Part shown: in pieces, positions 7,594 to 15,347 of the stretch
How positions within the stretch are numbered: the stretch's first letter is position 1
Layout: each line of letters begins with the position of its first letter
Origin: JAJRXG01 sp964640065
GTDB taxonomy: Bacteria > Bacteroidota > Bacteroidia > Chitinophagales > Saprospiraceae
Assembly: GCA_964640065.1 (NCBI GenBank)
Contig: CAZXIE010000076.1
Coordinates: 1-17,502 of the forward strand
DNA: 17,502 nt
Direction of reading: 5' to 3'
Notes under the pieces: generated by a model
What the model saw: the letters and a program-made list of their open reading frames with translations, nothing else
Told to the model about the DNA's origin: nothing
The model's database searches: none
Made by a program: the position numbers and the translations under genes

Positions 7594-8250
7594 ATGAACC
7601 TGAGTCAAGCTGTTGCACAAGAAATCAATAACTCTCAACTGATATCAGAAGCCATCAGCACTGGGATAGCTAATATCTCTTCTGTGGCCCGTTACATGAA
7701 GCCGCGATTAGAGCTCTTGCTTGATGAGCAATTATCCGATGCTTCTATCGTGATGTCTATAAAAAGACTGCCATTTGGTGAAAGAGAACTTCTCGATAGA
7801 TCCATCAAAACCTTTATGACTAAGCTTGGCGATATCACCGTCAGGTCAGACCTTTCGGATCATACATTCGCTAACAGTCTCACCTTACCAGTAGCACAGC
7901 AAAGCTTACTATCATTTATCCAGAAGGATCAAAGTCTGTTTCATAGTGCCTGCAAAGGAGTGCATGAGACGACGATAGTCTGCAGTACGGACTTGAACGA
8001 AGACATACATGCGCTTTTTAACAAAGAGAAGCTCATCTCACATCGCAGTGACTTAGCTGCAGTTTCTGTTAATCTTCCACCTGCTAATCTCGATACTCAT
8101 GGCATCTATTACGTTATCCTAAAACAACTAGCTTGGAAGGGCATCAACCTGGTCGAAATCCTATCTACTTCTCATGAGATAACACTCATCGTCTCTTCCT
8201 CTGATGTAGAAGAAGTCTTTTCTCTGATCCTTGACTTAAAGAGGACCTAG
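7594..8250 (+). CDS. Probable HTH-ACT regulator of aspartate-family amino-acid synthesis
   Basis: 218 aa, no signal peptide. The N-terminal part (about 10-62) is helical: QLISEAISTGIANISSVARY, then a KPRLE-type linker and ASIVMSIKRL. This arrangement resembles a winged-helix or HTH DNA-binding domain. The C-terminal part (about 168-215) has the ACT-domain pattern: THGIYYVILKQLAWKGINLV, then EILSTSHEITLIVSSSD. It closely parallels the first ACT repeat of the adjacent LysC (YGFLTQVFRVFEKY, then TSVDMITTSEVSVSLTIED). The middle (80-160) may be a degenerate ACT-like unit. It contains no kinase motif, so it is not a second aspartate kinase. The gene is divergent from lysC across 100 bp with a palindrome at its start, suggesting it senses an amino acid and controls itself and perhaps lysC. 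It overlaps the Nudix gene tail-to-tail by 15 bp. Confidence 0.7.
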   Translation: MNLSQAVAQEINNSQLISEAISTGIANISSVARYMKPRLELLLDEQLSDASIVMSIKRLPFGERELLDRSIKTFMTKLGDITVRSDLSDHTFANSLTLPVAQQSLLSFIQKDQSLFHSACKGVHETTIVCSTDLNEDIHALFNKEKLISHRSDLAAVSVNLPPANLDTHGIYYVILKQLAWKGINLVEILSTSHEITLIVSSSDVEEVFSLILDLKRT

Positions 8251-8880
8251 GAGCATTTGATAAGAGGTGATTACATCTTTGATATTCGTATAGATAGGAG
8301 TCAAGGTCTTCAATGTCTTCTTATCTAACTTCTTCCAACAGACTTCATCTATATCTTCTTCAGTCTGAGGTATAAGAGTTACTTGATTAGACGAAAGTAA
8401 ATACCAGTAAGTCGGTTTGAGCACACGTTTGTTAGATGATTGTGTCCTGTATACATGGTAAGTAGTAATGAGCTTGCTTAAGAGTTTGACTTCTTTTAGT
8501 CCAGTCTCTTCTTTCACTTCGCGAACTGCTGATACCTTCTTAGTTTCTCCTGCTTCCATCTTTCCCTTAGGTAGATCCCAAGAGCCTCGGCGATGTATCA
8601 TCAGGACTTGTCCACTATCATTGATTACTAATCCTCCTGCAGCTTTGATCACTTTACAGATGGCTCCGAAGTCTCGCTTCGTATGCTTGGGCGACGTAGA
8701 GAGTATATCTAAGTACTTCAACTCCTTAGACTTCTCGATTTTATCTAGGTAGTTCAGCAGGAATTTAGTCTTTCCTGGATACAGTACTTTGAGGTAAGAA
8801 TCATTTGATTCTGGCAAGTGACTGTTAAGATCTATATGTAAAAGCCTGATGATCTTGTCATTGTAGCATATTTTGTACAT
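8236..8880 (-). CDS. Nudix hydrolase
   Basis: 214-aa Nudix-family pyrophosphohydrolase. The Nudix box is complete: GKMEAGETKKVSAVREV followed by KEETGL (106-128), with the catalytic REVKEE glutamates present. It is preceded by AAGGLVINDSGQVLMIHRRG and WDLPKG, which are typical of small MutT-like enzymes. An 80-residue N-terminal extension beginning MYKICYNDK is, as I recall, a usual feature of the Bacteroidota Nudix proteins encoded next to pyrE, so the ATG at 8880 is well supported. The substrate (a nucleoside diphosphate derivative or oxidised nucleotide) cannot be assigned. Its start codon is only 30 bp from that of pyrE on the other strand, and its last 15 bp overlap the end of the HTH-ACT gene. 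Confidence 0.9.
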   Translation of the reverse strand: MYKICYNDKIIRLLHIDLNSHLPESNDSYLKVLYPGKTKFLLNYLDKIEKSKELKYLDILSTSPKHTKRDFGAICKVIKAAGGLVINDSGQVLMIHRRGSWDLPKGKMEAGETKKVSAVREVKEETGLKEVKLLSKLITTYHVYRTQSSNKRVLKPTYWYLLSSNQVTLIPQTEEDIDEVCWKKLDKKTLKTLTPIYTNIKDVITSYQMLLGPL

Positions 8881-8883
8881 TCG
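8855..8883 (+). promoter_or_regulatory. Candidate pyrE promoter (TTG-N18-TACATTCG)
   Basis: A -33-like TTG (8855-8857) and a -7-like TACATTCG (8876-8883; one mismatch to TAnnTTTG) are 18 nt apart, which is normal Bacteroidota spacing. Transcription would start near 8890, about 20 nt before the pyrE ATG. The -7 element lies across the start codon of the divergent Nudix gene. Confidence 0.4.
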
Positions 8884-8910
8884 CGAACTTCTATAATTCT
8901 AGATGTAAAG

Positions 8911-9552
8911 ATGCTATCAGAAATTGATCTAGCGAAAGAACTTCTCAAAATAAATGCAATCCAACTTCGGCCTGATGAGCCATTCACTTGGGCATCAGGG
9001 TTGCGTTCGCCGATATACTGCGACAATCGCATATCGTTGTCTTATCCACTATTGAGAAGTCGTGTGAAAAGTACTCTTGCTGAACTCTCTACAAGTAATT
9101 GGGAGTTTGACTTAGTAGCTGGAGTTGCGACTGCTGGCATAGCTCATGGCGCATATGTAGCAGATGAACTCGGTCTTCCATTTATATACGTTAGATCCAG
9201 TGCCAAAAAACATGGAGCTAGAAATCAGATAGAAGGAAGGTATCAGGAAGGCCAAAAGTGCCTTGTGGTAGAAGATCTGATATCAACAGGAGGAAGTAGT
9301 ATAGCAGCGGTCGATGTCCTAAGGGAGCAAGGTATAGAAGTGGTTGGCGTAGTAGCACTATTTACTTACCAGCTTGACAAGGCAAGTCATAACTTTGCTG
9401 AAGCTAACTGTCCTCTCATTACTATATCTAATTACACTGCACTTTTAGATGCTGCTCAAGAACTTGGCAGCATCAATCAACAACAACATGCATCGCTTAT
9501 AGAATGGAAGAGTGATCCCCAAGCATGGAGTGATCGCTTCACTGATGTATAA
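8911..9552 (+). CDS. pyrE: Orotate phosphoribosyltransferase
   Basis: Transfers the phosphoribosyl group of PRPP to orotate, making OMP, the fifth step of de novo pyrimidine synthesis. The 213-aa product has FTWASGLRSPIYCDNR (25-40), the family's PRPP/orotate entry motif. The flexible catalytic loop residues K99-K100-H101 precede GARNQIEGR, and the PRPP-binding signature LVVEDLISTGGSS spans 118-130. Length and motif order match bacterial PyrE. It is the first gene of an apparent transcription unit with the M42 peptidase (24-bp gap) and the UbiA-like gene (4-bp gap), and is divergent from the Nudix gene. Confidence 0.96.
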   Translation: MLSEIDLAKELLKINAIQLRPDEPFTWASGLRSPIYCDNRISLSYPLLRSRVKSTLAELSTSNWEFDLVAGVATAGIAHGAYVADELGLPFIYVRSSAKKHGARNQIEGRYQEGQKCLVVEDLISTGGSSIAAVDVLREQGIEVVGVVALFTYQLDKASHNFAEANCPLITISNYTALLDAAQELGSINQQQHASLIEWKSDPQAWSDRFTDV

Positions 9553-9576
9553 TATTTTTAGAAGAAGTACTGACGT

Positions 9577-10656
9577 ATGAATATTTGGGATAAAAAAAGT
9601 GAAAAGTTTCTCTATAGCTATCTGAATAATATAGCCCCAACAGGAAAAGAAACAAGTGGCCAGCGTATCTGGCTAGACTACTTAAAGCCTTATGTCGATA
9701 GCTGGGATCAAGACAAATATGGCTCAGTCTATGGCACTATTAATCCTGGGAAAGAGTTTTCCGTAGTGATCGAAGCGCATGCCGATGAGATCTCTTGGTT
9801 TGTGAACTTTATATCAGAAGAAGGTTTCATCAGTGTCATCCGCAATGGTGGCTCTGATCACATCATAGCAACAAGTAAGTGGGTGAATATCCACACTACC
9901 AAGGGCATCGTTAAAGGCGTCTTTGGATGGCCAGCTATCCATGTGAGAAAAGGAAAAGATGCTAACCTCTCTCCGACTCTACAAAACATCTTCGTAGACG
10001 TAGGCGCTAAATCAAAGAAGGAGGTTCTTGAGATGGGCATTCACGTAGGCAACATCATCACCTTCAATGATGAACTAGGAGAACTTAACGGCAAGTGGCT
10101 TGCTGGAAGAGCTCTTGATAATCGCATAGGTGGATTTGCCATAGCTCAAGTAGCTCGTAAGATCTATGAGAATAAAGACAAGATCCCATACACCCTTCAT
10201 ATAGTCAATGCAGTACAAGAAGAGATAGGATTAAGAGGCGCTCAAATGATTGCTTATAAGCTACATCCAGATGTTGCTATAGTTACTGATGTTTGTCATG
10301 ACACGACAACTCCGCTCTACAAACCCAAAAGAGATGGCGATAAAGAGTGCGGTAAAGGCCCGGTCTTAACCTATGCTCCTGCTGTTCACTATAACGTCTT
10401 GAACAAGGTCATCGAAGTGGCTGAAGCTAACGACATACCTTTCCAAAGATCAGCTTCATCTCGAAGTACTGGGACGGATACAGATGCCTTTGCATATAGT
10501 CGTGATGGTATACCATCTGTACTGATCTCACTAGCGCTAAAGTATATGCATACTACAGTGGAGATGGCCCATAAAGACGATATCCATAATCTTGTCGAAC
10601 TGATGTACCAGAGTGTTAAGTCGATCACACCTGATATGAAGCTCACTTACTTGTAG
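9577..10656 (+). CDS. M42-family metallo-aminopeptidase
   Basis: Cytoplasmic two-metal aminopeptidase of MEROPS family M42 (glutamyl aminopeptidase/FrvX type), 359 aa. All metal and catalytic positions can be seen: H68 and D70 in EAHADEI, D181 in GRALDNRIGG (bridging), E215-E216 in NAVQEEIGLRG (general base plus ligand), D238 in VTDVCHD, and H325 in KYMHTTVEM. The inserted PDZ-like/beta domain between about 75 and 170, including GVFGWPAIHVR, is also typical. These enzymes usually assemble as tetrahedral dodecamers and trim peptides from proteolysis. No signal peptide. It sits between pyrE and the UbiA-like gene on the same strand with short gaps, probably co-transcribed but not obviously related in function. 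Confidence 0.93.
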   Translation: MNIWDKKSEKFLYSYLNNIAPTGKETSGQRIWLDYLKPYVDSWDQDKYGSVYGTINPGKEFSVVIEAHADEISWFVNFISEEGFISVIRNGGSDHIIATSKWVNIHTTKGIVKGVFGWPAIHVRKGKDANLSPTLQNIFVDVGAKSKKEVLEMGIHVGNIITFNDELGELNGKWLAGRALDNRIGGFAIAQVARKIYENKDKIPYTLHIVNAVQEEIGLRGAQMIAYKLHPDVAIVTDVCHDTTTPLYKPKRDGDKECGKGPVLTYAPAVHYNVLNKVIEVAEANDIPFQRSASSRSTGTDTDAFAYSRDGIPSVLISLALKYMHTTVEMAHKDDIHNLVELMYQSVKSITPDMKLTYL

Positions 10657-10660
10657 TACT

Positions 10661-11488
10661 ATGAGAAAGGCGCTCCATATCTATGTATATGGACACTTGC
10701 ATATCTCTCTCTGCGCTGTTCTACTATTTGTTGGTGGTTACCATCTTGTTGGTCAGCAGCCTGATCTGAGCAGTTGTCTTTTCGTCTTTACCTCTACCCT
10801 TCTTGTTTACACTTTGCATAGGCACCTCGCAGCTAACAAGTTCTATAGTATCACTTCTATCAAGCGGTACACTTTCGTAAATAATCATTCTCGTCTCAGT
10901 TGGATGGCTATAGCTATATGTACCATCATCTCCATCTTTACATTCTTCCTTCTCCAGAGATCAAGCCAATATGCCATGATCATATGCGGACTTCTAAGTC
11001 TCGGTTATGTTCTACCGCTTATAGCGAAAAGCAGAATACGGGACATCGGGATCTTAAAAATATTTGCAATAAGTATCGTCTGGGGGGTGCTTCCTTTTCT
11101 AGGATATCTTGAAGTTGAAGGTTTATCTATTCGGAGTATTATTCTCCTAATAGAGCACTTTGCATTTGTCTTTGCTCTCACTATACCTTTTGACATAAGA
11201 GACAGCGACCTCGATGATGGCGCTCAAGTAAGTAACCTTGCTAATCAGATAGGACTATCTGTATCTAAGATGTGGATGGTGCTACTTGTGTTGTTGGCAT
11301 TGGCTCTTGCCATCGTGAGTTTTGTACTGGGCACTTATTCTCTTGTGTTGATGCTCGCTCATGTCTTATTCTATGCCGTAGTGCTCTACTCATGTTATCA
11401 AGCAGACGAGAGAGAGGAACTCTACTTTATGCTGTATCTGGATGGATTGATCCTTGTGAAAGGCATCATACTTGTCATAGGATCATAA
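10661..11488 (+). CDS. UbiA-like polytopic membrane protein
   Basis: 275 aa with about eight predicted hydrophobic spans and little soluble sequence, arranged as in UbiA-family prenyltransferases. The second aspartate motif is recognisable: PFDIRDSDLDDGAQVSNLAN, with D178, D181 and D185 in the D-xx-D-xxx-D pattern. The first motif (normally N/D-D-xx-D-xxx-D) is missing; its place is taken by LLVYTLHRHLAANK (about 48-60), which has no aspartate. Either this is a divergent family member that binds the prenyl diphosphate differently, or it has lost prenyl transfer. Substrate unknown. The start lies 4 bp after the M42 stop, and it is convergent with the exported protein gene 8 bp further on. Confidence 0.75.
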   Translation: MRKALHIYVYGHLHISLCAVLLFVGGYHLVGQQPDLSSCLFVFTSTLLVYTLHRHLAANKFYSITSIKRYTFVNNHSRLSWMAIAICTIISIFTFFLLQRSSQYAMIICGLLSLGYVLPLIAKSRIRDIGILKIFAISIVWGVLPFLGYLEVEGLSIRSIILLIEHFAFVFALTIPFDIRDSDLDDGAQVSNLANQIGLSVSKMWMVLLVLLALALAIVSFVLGTYSLVLMLAHVLFYAVVLYSCYQADEREELYFMLYLDGLILVKGIILVIGS

Positions 11489-11496
11489 GACGTATC

Positions 11497-12339
11497 CTAG
11501 TTCTTCTTTCTTTTCTTATCAGATAGTCGAGTATCTAACCCTTGCTGCGCGGACGGATCTAGTGGCCCATCATTTACTTCAGTATAAAGTTTGTCGATAT
11601 ACTTCCAAGCGCCGTCCTCGTATTCAAATGCTCTATAACTTCCGTCTGGCACATATGTTGGACCTTGACCTTGAAGCCTTCCTTGTACTGCTATAAGGTG
11701 ATCAAAAATAAATCGCTGGCTCGTTGGTTCATAGGTGATCTGTGTATTACTATCTACACTATGCTCTAGCGCGATTCTGGCGGAAGCTCCTCTTCTATTG
11801 ATATCAAATGACCCTGGTCGACCGATCATTATATGTCCATCTTCGATACTCAGTGGCTCTAGTGTCTTCACTTTTGTAAATTCATCAACCATCTGAAAAG
11901 TCAATAAGTAAATACCATCTACTGCGGTAAGTACTTTATAGACAAGTCCTCCCGCCCAATCTTCGAGAGCCCCTTGTCGATTACTCTTATAAGTATCTCT
12001 TCCTTTTTGACTATTGAAGCCTTGTAGATTTCCATCGGATTGTTGTACATATCCTTGGTATCCAAAGTTGCCTTCTCCTTCATCGATCTGCCATGATATA
12101 ACTCGCAGTGATCTGGCATCGTCATACTGTACGCTGATAAAGCTGAGATCTTCAAGTCCATCTTGAAAAGAGTCTTCTGTTGCTATGCGATCTACAAATA
12201 GAGAATCAAAACGCTCTGCAGCATACCTCCTATGTTCTGGTATACTGGCATTAATCATAGCATCTCCATAGAACGATATAGATTGCCCAACTAATGAACT
12301 TGTGAATATCAGCAGACTTAGACCAACTAGAAATCTCAT
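11497..12339 (-). CDS. Exported protein of unknown function, 280 aa
   Basis: A Sec signal peptide (RFLVGLSLLIFTSSLVGQ, cleavage near Q19) is followed by a soluble, mixed alpha/beta mature part. There is no lipobox and no recognised enzymatic motif. The C-terminal half contains the strand-rich segment TYEPTSQRFIFDHLIAVQGR and then YVPDGSYRAFEYEDGAWKYI (about 228-247), a pattern I have seen in unannotated exported proteins of Bacteroidota. The tail ends in a basic cluster KKRKKN. There is no type-IX sorting domain. It follows the redoxin gene on the same strand after 94 bp, which contain a 10-bp inverted repeat close to its start codon. Confidence 0.7.
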   Translation of the reverse strand: MRFLVGLSLLIFTSSLVGQSISFYGDAMINASIPEHRRYAAERFDSLFVDRIATEDSFQDGLEDLSFISVQYDDARSLRVISWQIDEGEGNFGYQGYVQQSDGNLQGFNSQKGRDTYKSNRQGALEDWAGGLVYKVLTAVDGIYLLTFQMVDEFTKVKTLEPLSIEDGHIMIGRPGSFDINRRGASARIALEHSVDSNTQITYEPTSQRFIFDHLIAVQGRLQGQGPTYVPDGSYRAFEYEDGAWKYIDKLYTEVNDGPLDPSAQQGLDTRLSDKKRKKN

Positions 12340-12351
12340 TGTAGAAGTAAT

Positions 12352-12398
12352 ACTTTATTATAAGACACTAGAGTAACGACTTGACAACATAATAAAGT
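12352..12398. repeat. Inverted repeat upstream of the 280-aa exported protein
   Basis: Perfect 10-bp arms ACTTTATTAT (12352-12361) and ATAATAAAGT (12389-12398) around a 27-nt spacer, starting 12 bp upstream of the minus-strand start codon. A second pairing, GACACT (12364-12369) with AGTGTC (12396-12401), would compete with the first because both use 12396-12398. No T-run follows, so it does not look like an intrinsic terminator for the upstream redoxin gene. Confidence 0.4.
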
Positions 12399-12433
12399 GT
12401 CAAACTATCCTTACTAAAGTCTTAACCGTTGAT

Positions 12434-12955
12434 CTAATACGTAGATAGATCTGCGTAGTCGGGGCGATCTGAAGCCCTCTTGTGTATGTATGATTTGAGG
12501 ACCTTGCCCTTATGAATTAAGAATACTCCAGGCATTTGTAGTCCATCACCTATTTGCTTTCTTCTTAGGACTGATAAGTCCTTTACTGCCATCTGCGCTG
12601 TTCGCAACCAAACTTGTAGACCAAACAACTGATTAAACTTTCCTTTGATGAGCCCAAAGCTATCGTAGTAATTACAGTCGGGATCACTTACATGGCCTAC
12701 ATCTTCCAAGCCATAGTCTCTGAAGTACCCCTCAGCAGAAGTCGGATCGCCCATATGGACAAGACATATCGAGACGTTACGAGATTCGATCTCATTACGT
12801 TGTACTTCTATATCTTTCATAGCTTCCATACAAAAGACACACCCTAAATGACGAAGAAATGCAATCAACACAGGTTGCTTATCGGTCATCTCTTTTAGAG
12901 ACTCCCCTTTGTGTGTTTGCATTTCTCCAAGCGCTTGCGATATTTTCTGGTTCAT
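12434..12955 (-). CDS. SelL/PRXL2-type redoxin (AhpC/TSA-like)
   Basis: 173-aa thioredoxin-fold protein of the peroxiredoxin-like 2/SelL-related group. The active site is a CxxC, FLRHLGCVFCMEAM, with C39 and C42; related proteins in some animals carry selenocysteines here. The following SICLVHMGDP (63-72), DPDCNYYDSFGL and MPGVFLIHKGKVLKSY segments fit the fold's central sheet, with the cis-proline at MPGVF. No signal peptide, so it is cytoplasmic. The natural substrate and electron donor are not established for bacterial members. It begins 37 bp after the mdh stop on the same strand and is likely co-transcribed with mdh, since I see no promoter element between them. Confidence 0.82.
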   Translation of the reverse strand: MNQKISQALGEMQTHKGESLKEMTDKQPVLIAFLRHLGCVFCMEAMKDIEVQRNEIESRNVSICLVHMGDPTSAEGYFRDYGLEDVGHVSDPDCNYYDSFGLIKGKFNQLFGLQVWLRTAQMAVKDLSVLRRKQIGDGLQMPGVFLIHKGKVLKSYIHKRASDRPDYADLSTY

Positions 12956-12992
12956 ATAGTATTTCTTTATCGCAGCTATATCTGTTATACTA

Positions 12993-13931
12993 CTACTTCT
13001 TCTTCCTATTCATTTTATCGAAAGTCTTCATGACTGCCTGAACATGAGCTGCTGAATTATGAAGTAGTTTTTGCTCTCGTTTGTTCAGGTTTACTTCTAA
13101 GATCTTTCCGATTCCACCTCTATTAAGTGTGACTGGGACTCCTAGATAGACATTCTTGAGACCATATTCTCCTTTAAGTGCTACACAGCAAGGGAATATT
13201 CTATTCTCATTTTTGACGATTGCTTCTACCATCTGAGCAGCTGCAGCACCTGGAGCATACCAAGCAGAAGTACCCATCAATCTGACGAGTTCTCCTCCTC
13301 CTTTTTTAGTTCTCTCGACGATAGCTTTTAGGCGATCTCTTTCTACTAATTCTGTTACTGGGATACCTGCCACTGTCGTATATCTAGGAAGCGGCACCAT
13401 AGTGTCACCATGACCACCCATCAAGAGTGCCTGTATGTCTTTAGGAGATACTCCTATCTCAGTTGCTAAAAACGCTCTATATCGCGCTGTATCTAGGATA
13501 CCAGCCATACCAAAGACTCTCGTACGATCTAACTTAGATCCTATGTGAGCCGCATATGTCATCACATCAAGAGGATTAGACACGATGATGATGATCGGAT
13601 TACGTGACTTCTTTAGGATAGATGAAGTTACTGATGTAACGATCTTAGCATTAGTTGAGATGAGGTCATCTCTGCTCATGCCTGGCCTACGCGGTATGCC
13701 TGCAGTGATCACGACGATATCTGACTTCGCTGTATCCTTATAATTATCTGTACCTGTTAACTTGGTACTATAGTAATCTATCGGAGCTTGCTGCCAACTG
13801 TCTAGAGCTTTTCCTCTTGCCATGTCTCCTTTTAGATCTAGCAAGACGACTTCATCAACGATGTCCTTGTGAGCTAATACGTTAGCTACTGTTGATCCGA
13901 CATTTCCTGCTCCAACTACTGTTACTTTCAT
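12993..13931 (-). CDS. mdh: Malate dehydrogenase (LDH-like type)
   Basis: NAD-dependent oxidation of malate to oxaloacetate in the citric acid cycle. The 312-aa protein has the Rossmann loop GAGNVGS (7-13) with D32 selecting NAD. R81 in GIPRRPGMSR is the arginine that distinguishes malate from lactate dehydrogenases (glutamine in the latter), and R87 lies in the same loop. N119 is in SNPLDV, R150 in GILDTAR, and the catalytic H174 in GGHGDTMVP. This is the tetrameric LDH-like class common in Bacteroidota. The frame extends 17 codons upstream to 13982, but MKVTVVGAGNVG at 13931 is the natural N-terminus, and the -7 element leaves a leader of about 53 nt. It is divergent from sucC, another citric-acid-cycle gene. 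Confidence 0.95.
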   Translation of the reverse strand: MKVTVVGAGNVGSTVANVLAHKDIVDEVVLLDLKGDMARGKALDSWQQAPIDYYSTKLTGTDNYKDTAKSDIVVITAGIPRRPGMSRDDLISTNAKIVTSVTSSILKKSRNPIIIIVSNPLDVMTYAAHIGSKLDRTRVFGMAGILDTARYRAFLATEIGVSPKDIQALLMGGHGDTMVPLPRYTTVAGIPVTELVERDRLKAIVERTKKGGGELVRLMGTSAWYAPGAAAAQMVEAIVKNENRIFPCCVALKGEYGLKNVYLGVPVTLNRGGIGKILEVNLNKREQKLLHNSAAHVQAVMKTFDKMNRKKK

Positions 13932-13990
13932 TCTTATGCTTCTTTGTACTGTGTATAGAGATGGAGAATTTATCTCCTTCATTTGTTATG

Positions 13991-13998
13991 CAAAAATA
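13991..13998 (-). promoter_or_regulatory. -7 promoter element of mdh
   Basis: TATTTTTG on the minus strand, an exact TAnnTTTG match. The predicted transcript start near 13984 implies a leader of about 53 nt before the ATG at 13931. The upstream DNA is AT-rich but has no TTG at standard spacing. Confidence 0.45.
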
Positions 13999-14092
13999 CT
14001 TTATATAAAAGGCATTTACAGATTTTATATTGTTATTATTTGTAATATTTCTTCTCTTATTTATTGGCTATCGTCTTTGTAGAAGAAAGTCC

Positions 14093-14100
14093 TACATTTG
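14093..14100 (+). promoter_or_regulatory. -7 promoter element of sucC
   Basis: TACATTTG, an exact TAnnTTTG match, with a predicted start near 14107 and an 18-nt leader to the ATG at 14125. This supports choosing the 14125 start over the in-frame start at 14098, which would lie upstream of the transcript. The -33 region is weak. Confidence 0.55.
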
Positions 14101-14124
14101 CGCAAGCATATAGAAAGTCATCAT

Positions 14125-15327
14125 ATGAATCTTCACGAATATCAAGGAAAAGAAATACTTGCGTCGTATGGCGTAAAAATTCAGAAAGGACATGTCGTCG
14201 AGACGCTCGAAGAAGCGGTAGAGGCATATAAAAAAGTAGTCGCAGAAAGCGGTAATGATGTGGCTGTCGTTAAGGCGCAGATACATGCTGGTGGTCGCGG
14301 TAAAGGTGGCGGAGTAAAAATCGCTAAGAACTTAGAAGACTTAAAAGAGCATGCTGGCAATATCATAGGCATGATGCTTAAGACGCCTCAGACGCCAGGT
14401 GGTCTAGAAGGTCCAGGAAAGTTAGTCAGTAAGGTCTTGATAGCAGAAGACTCTTATGCACCAGATTTTGATGCATGCAAGGAGTATTACGTATCTATCA
14501 TGTTAGATCGTGAGTTGAAGCGCAATGTCATCGTCTACAGTACTGAAGGAGGAATGAACATAGAGGAAGTAGCTGAAGCTACGCCGCACTTAGTTCATAA
14601 AGAGCACATAGATCCTACCTTGGGTATGCAAGGATATCAAGCAAGAAAGATTGCTTTTAATCTTGGACTAAGCGGAGCAGCTTTCAAAGACATGACTAAG
14701 TTTATCACGAAGCTTTATCAAGCCTACTTAGGAAGTGATGCATCTCTCATAGAAATCAATCCATGTCTCCACGCAGCCAATGATGAGATCATAGCTGTTG
14801 ATACGAAGTTTGCAATCGACGAGAACGCATTATATCGTCATCCAGCCATCGCAGAGCTAAGAGATAAAAGTGAGGAAGATCCTACAGAGGTCGAAGCGAA
14901 AGAGGTCGGACTCAACTTTGTCAATCTCGATGGCAATGTAGGTTGTATGGTCAACGGTGCCGGACTTGCTATGGCTACGATGGATATCATCAAGCTCAGC
15001 GGTGGTTCGCCAGCCAACTTCTTAGATGTCGGTGGTACAGCAGATGCAGCAAGAGTAGAGCATGCTTTCAGAATCATCCTTCGTGATCCTGAAGTAAAGG
15101 CTATACTCATCAACATCTTTGGTGGTATCGTAAGATGTGATCGCGTAGCACAAGGTGTCGTAGACGCGTATAAGAATATAGGTGACATCAGCGTCCCTAT
15201 CATCGTGCGACTACAGGGTACAAACGCAGAGATAGCAAAAGAACTAATCGATAAGAGTGGACTAGAAGTAAAGTCAGCAATACTTCTTCAAGAAGCTGCC
15301 GATATAGTAAAAGAAGTTTTGGCTTGA
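14125..15327 (+). CDS. sucC: Succinyl-CoA synthetase beta subunit (ADP-forming)
   Basis: Beta subunit of succinate-CoA ligase, which makes ATP or GTP from succinyl-CoA in the citric acid cycle together with SucD. The 400-aa protein starts MNLHEYQGKEILASYGV, the family hallmark. An ATP-grasp domain follows, with AQIHAGGRGKGGGVK (51-65) and SLIEINPCLH, then the CoA-ligase domain with NGAGLAMATMDI, FLDVGGTAD and INIFGGIVRCDRVAQG, which contacts the phosphohistidine loop of the alpha subunit. It is slightly longer than E. coli SucC. sucD is not in this window; instead xseA follows after 20 bp. An upstream in-frame start at 14098 is less likely. It is divergent from mdh. Confidence 0.96.
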   Translation: MNLHEYQGKEILASYGVKIQKGHVVETLEEAVEAYKKVVAESGNDVAVVKAQIHAGGRGKGGGVKIAKNLEDLKEHAGNIIGMMLKTPQTPGGLEGPGKLVSKVLIAEDSYAPDFDACKEYYVSIMLDRELKRNVIVYSTEGGMNIEEVAEATPHLVHKEHIDPTLGMQGYQARKIAFNLGLSGAAFKDMTKFITKLYQAYLGSDASLIEINPCLHAANDEIIAVDTKFAIDENALYRHPAIAELRDKSEEDPTEVEAKEVGLNFVNLDGNVGCMVNGAGLAMATMDIIKLSGGSPANFLDVGGTADAARVEHAFRIILRDPEVKAILINIFGGIVRCDRVAQGVVDAYKNIGDISVPIIVRLQGTNAEIAKELIDKSGLEVKSAILLQEAADIVKEVLA

Positions 15328-15347
15328 TTAGCTTAACCTCGACGTAG

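Noticed and set aside
7594..8250. Second, truncated aspartate kinase beside lysC
   Set aside because: Only the ACT part resembles LysC. There is no KFGGTS, GSDYTA or DPR motif, and the N-terminus is helical and HTH-like.
10389..10646. 85-codon minus-strand frame opposite the M42 peptidase gene
   Set aside because: Antisense shadow of a conserved coding segment that includes the catalytic histidine region; no independent start signal.
13932..13982. Longer N-terminus for malate dehydrogenase (start at 13982)
   Set aside because: The Rossmann loop normally begins within a few residues of the start, as it does from 13931. The upstream residues are unlike the family.
14838..15203. 121-codon minus-strand frame opposite sucC
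   Set aside because: Lies wholly inside the strongly conserved sucC coding region. The product is rich in Ser, Thr, Pro and Ala, as expected for an antisense shadow, and matches no family I know.
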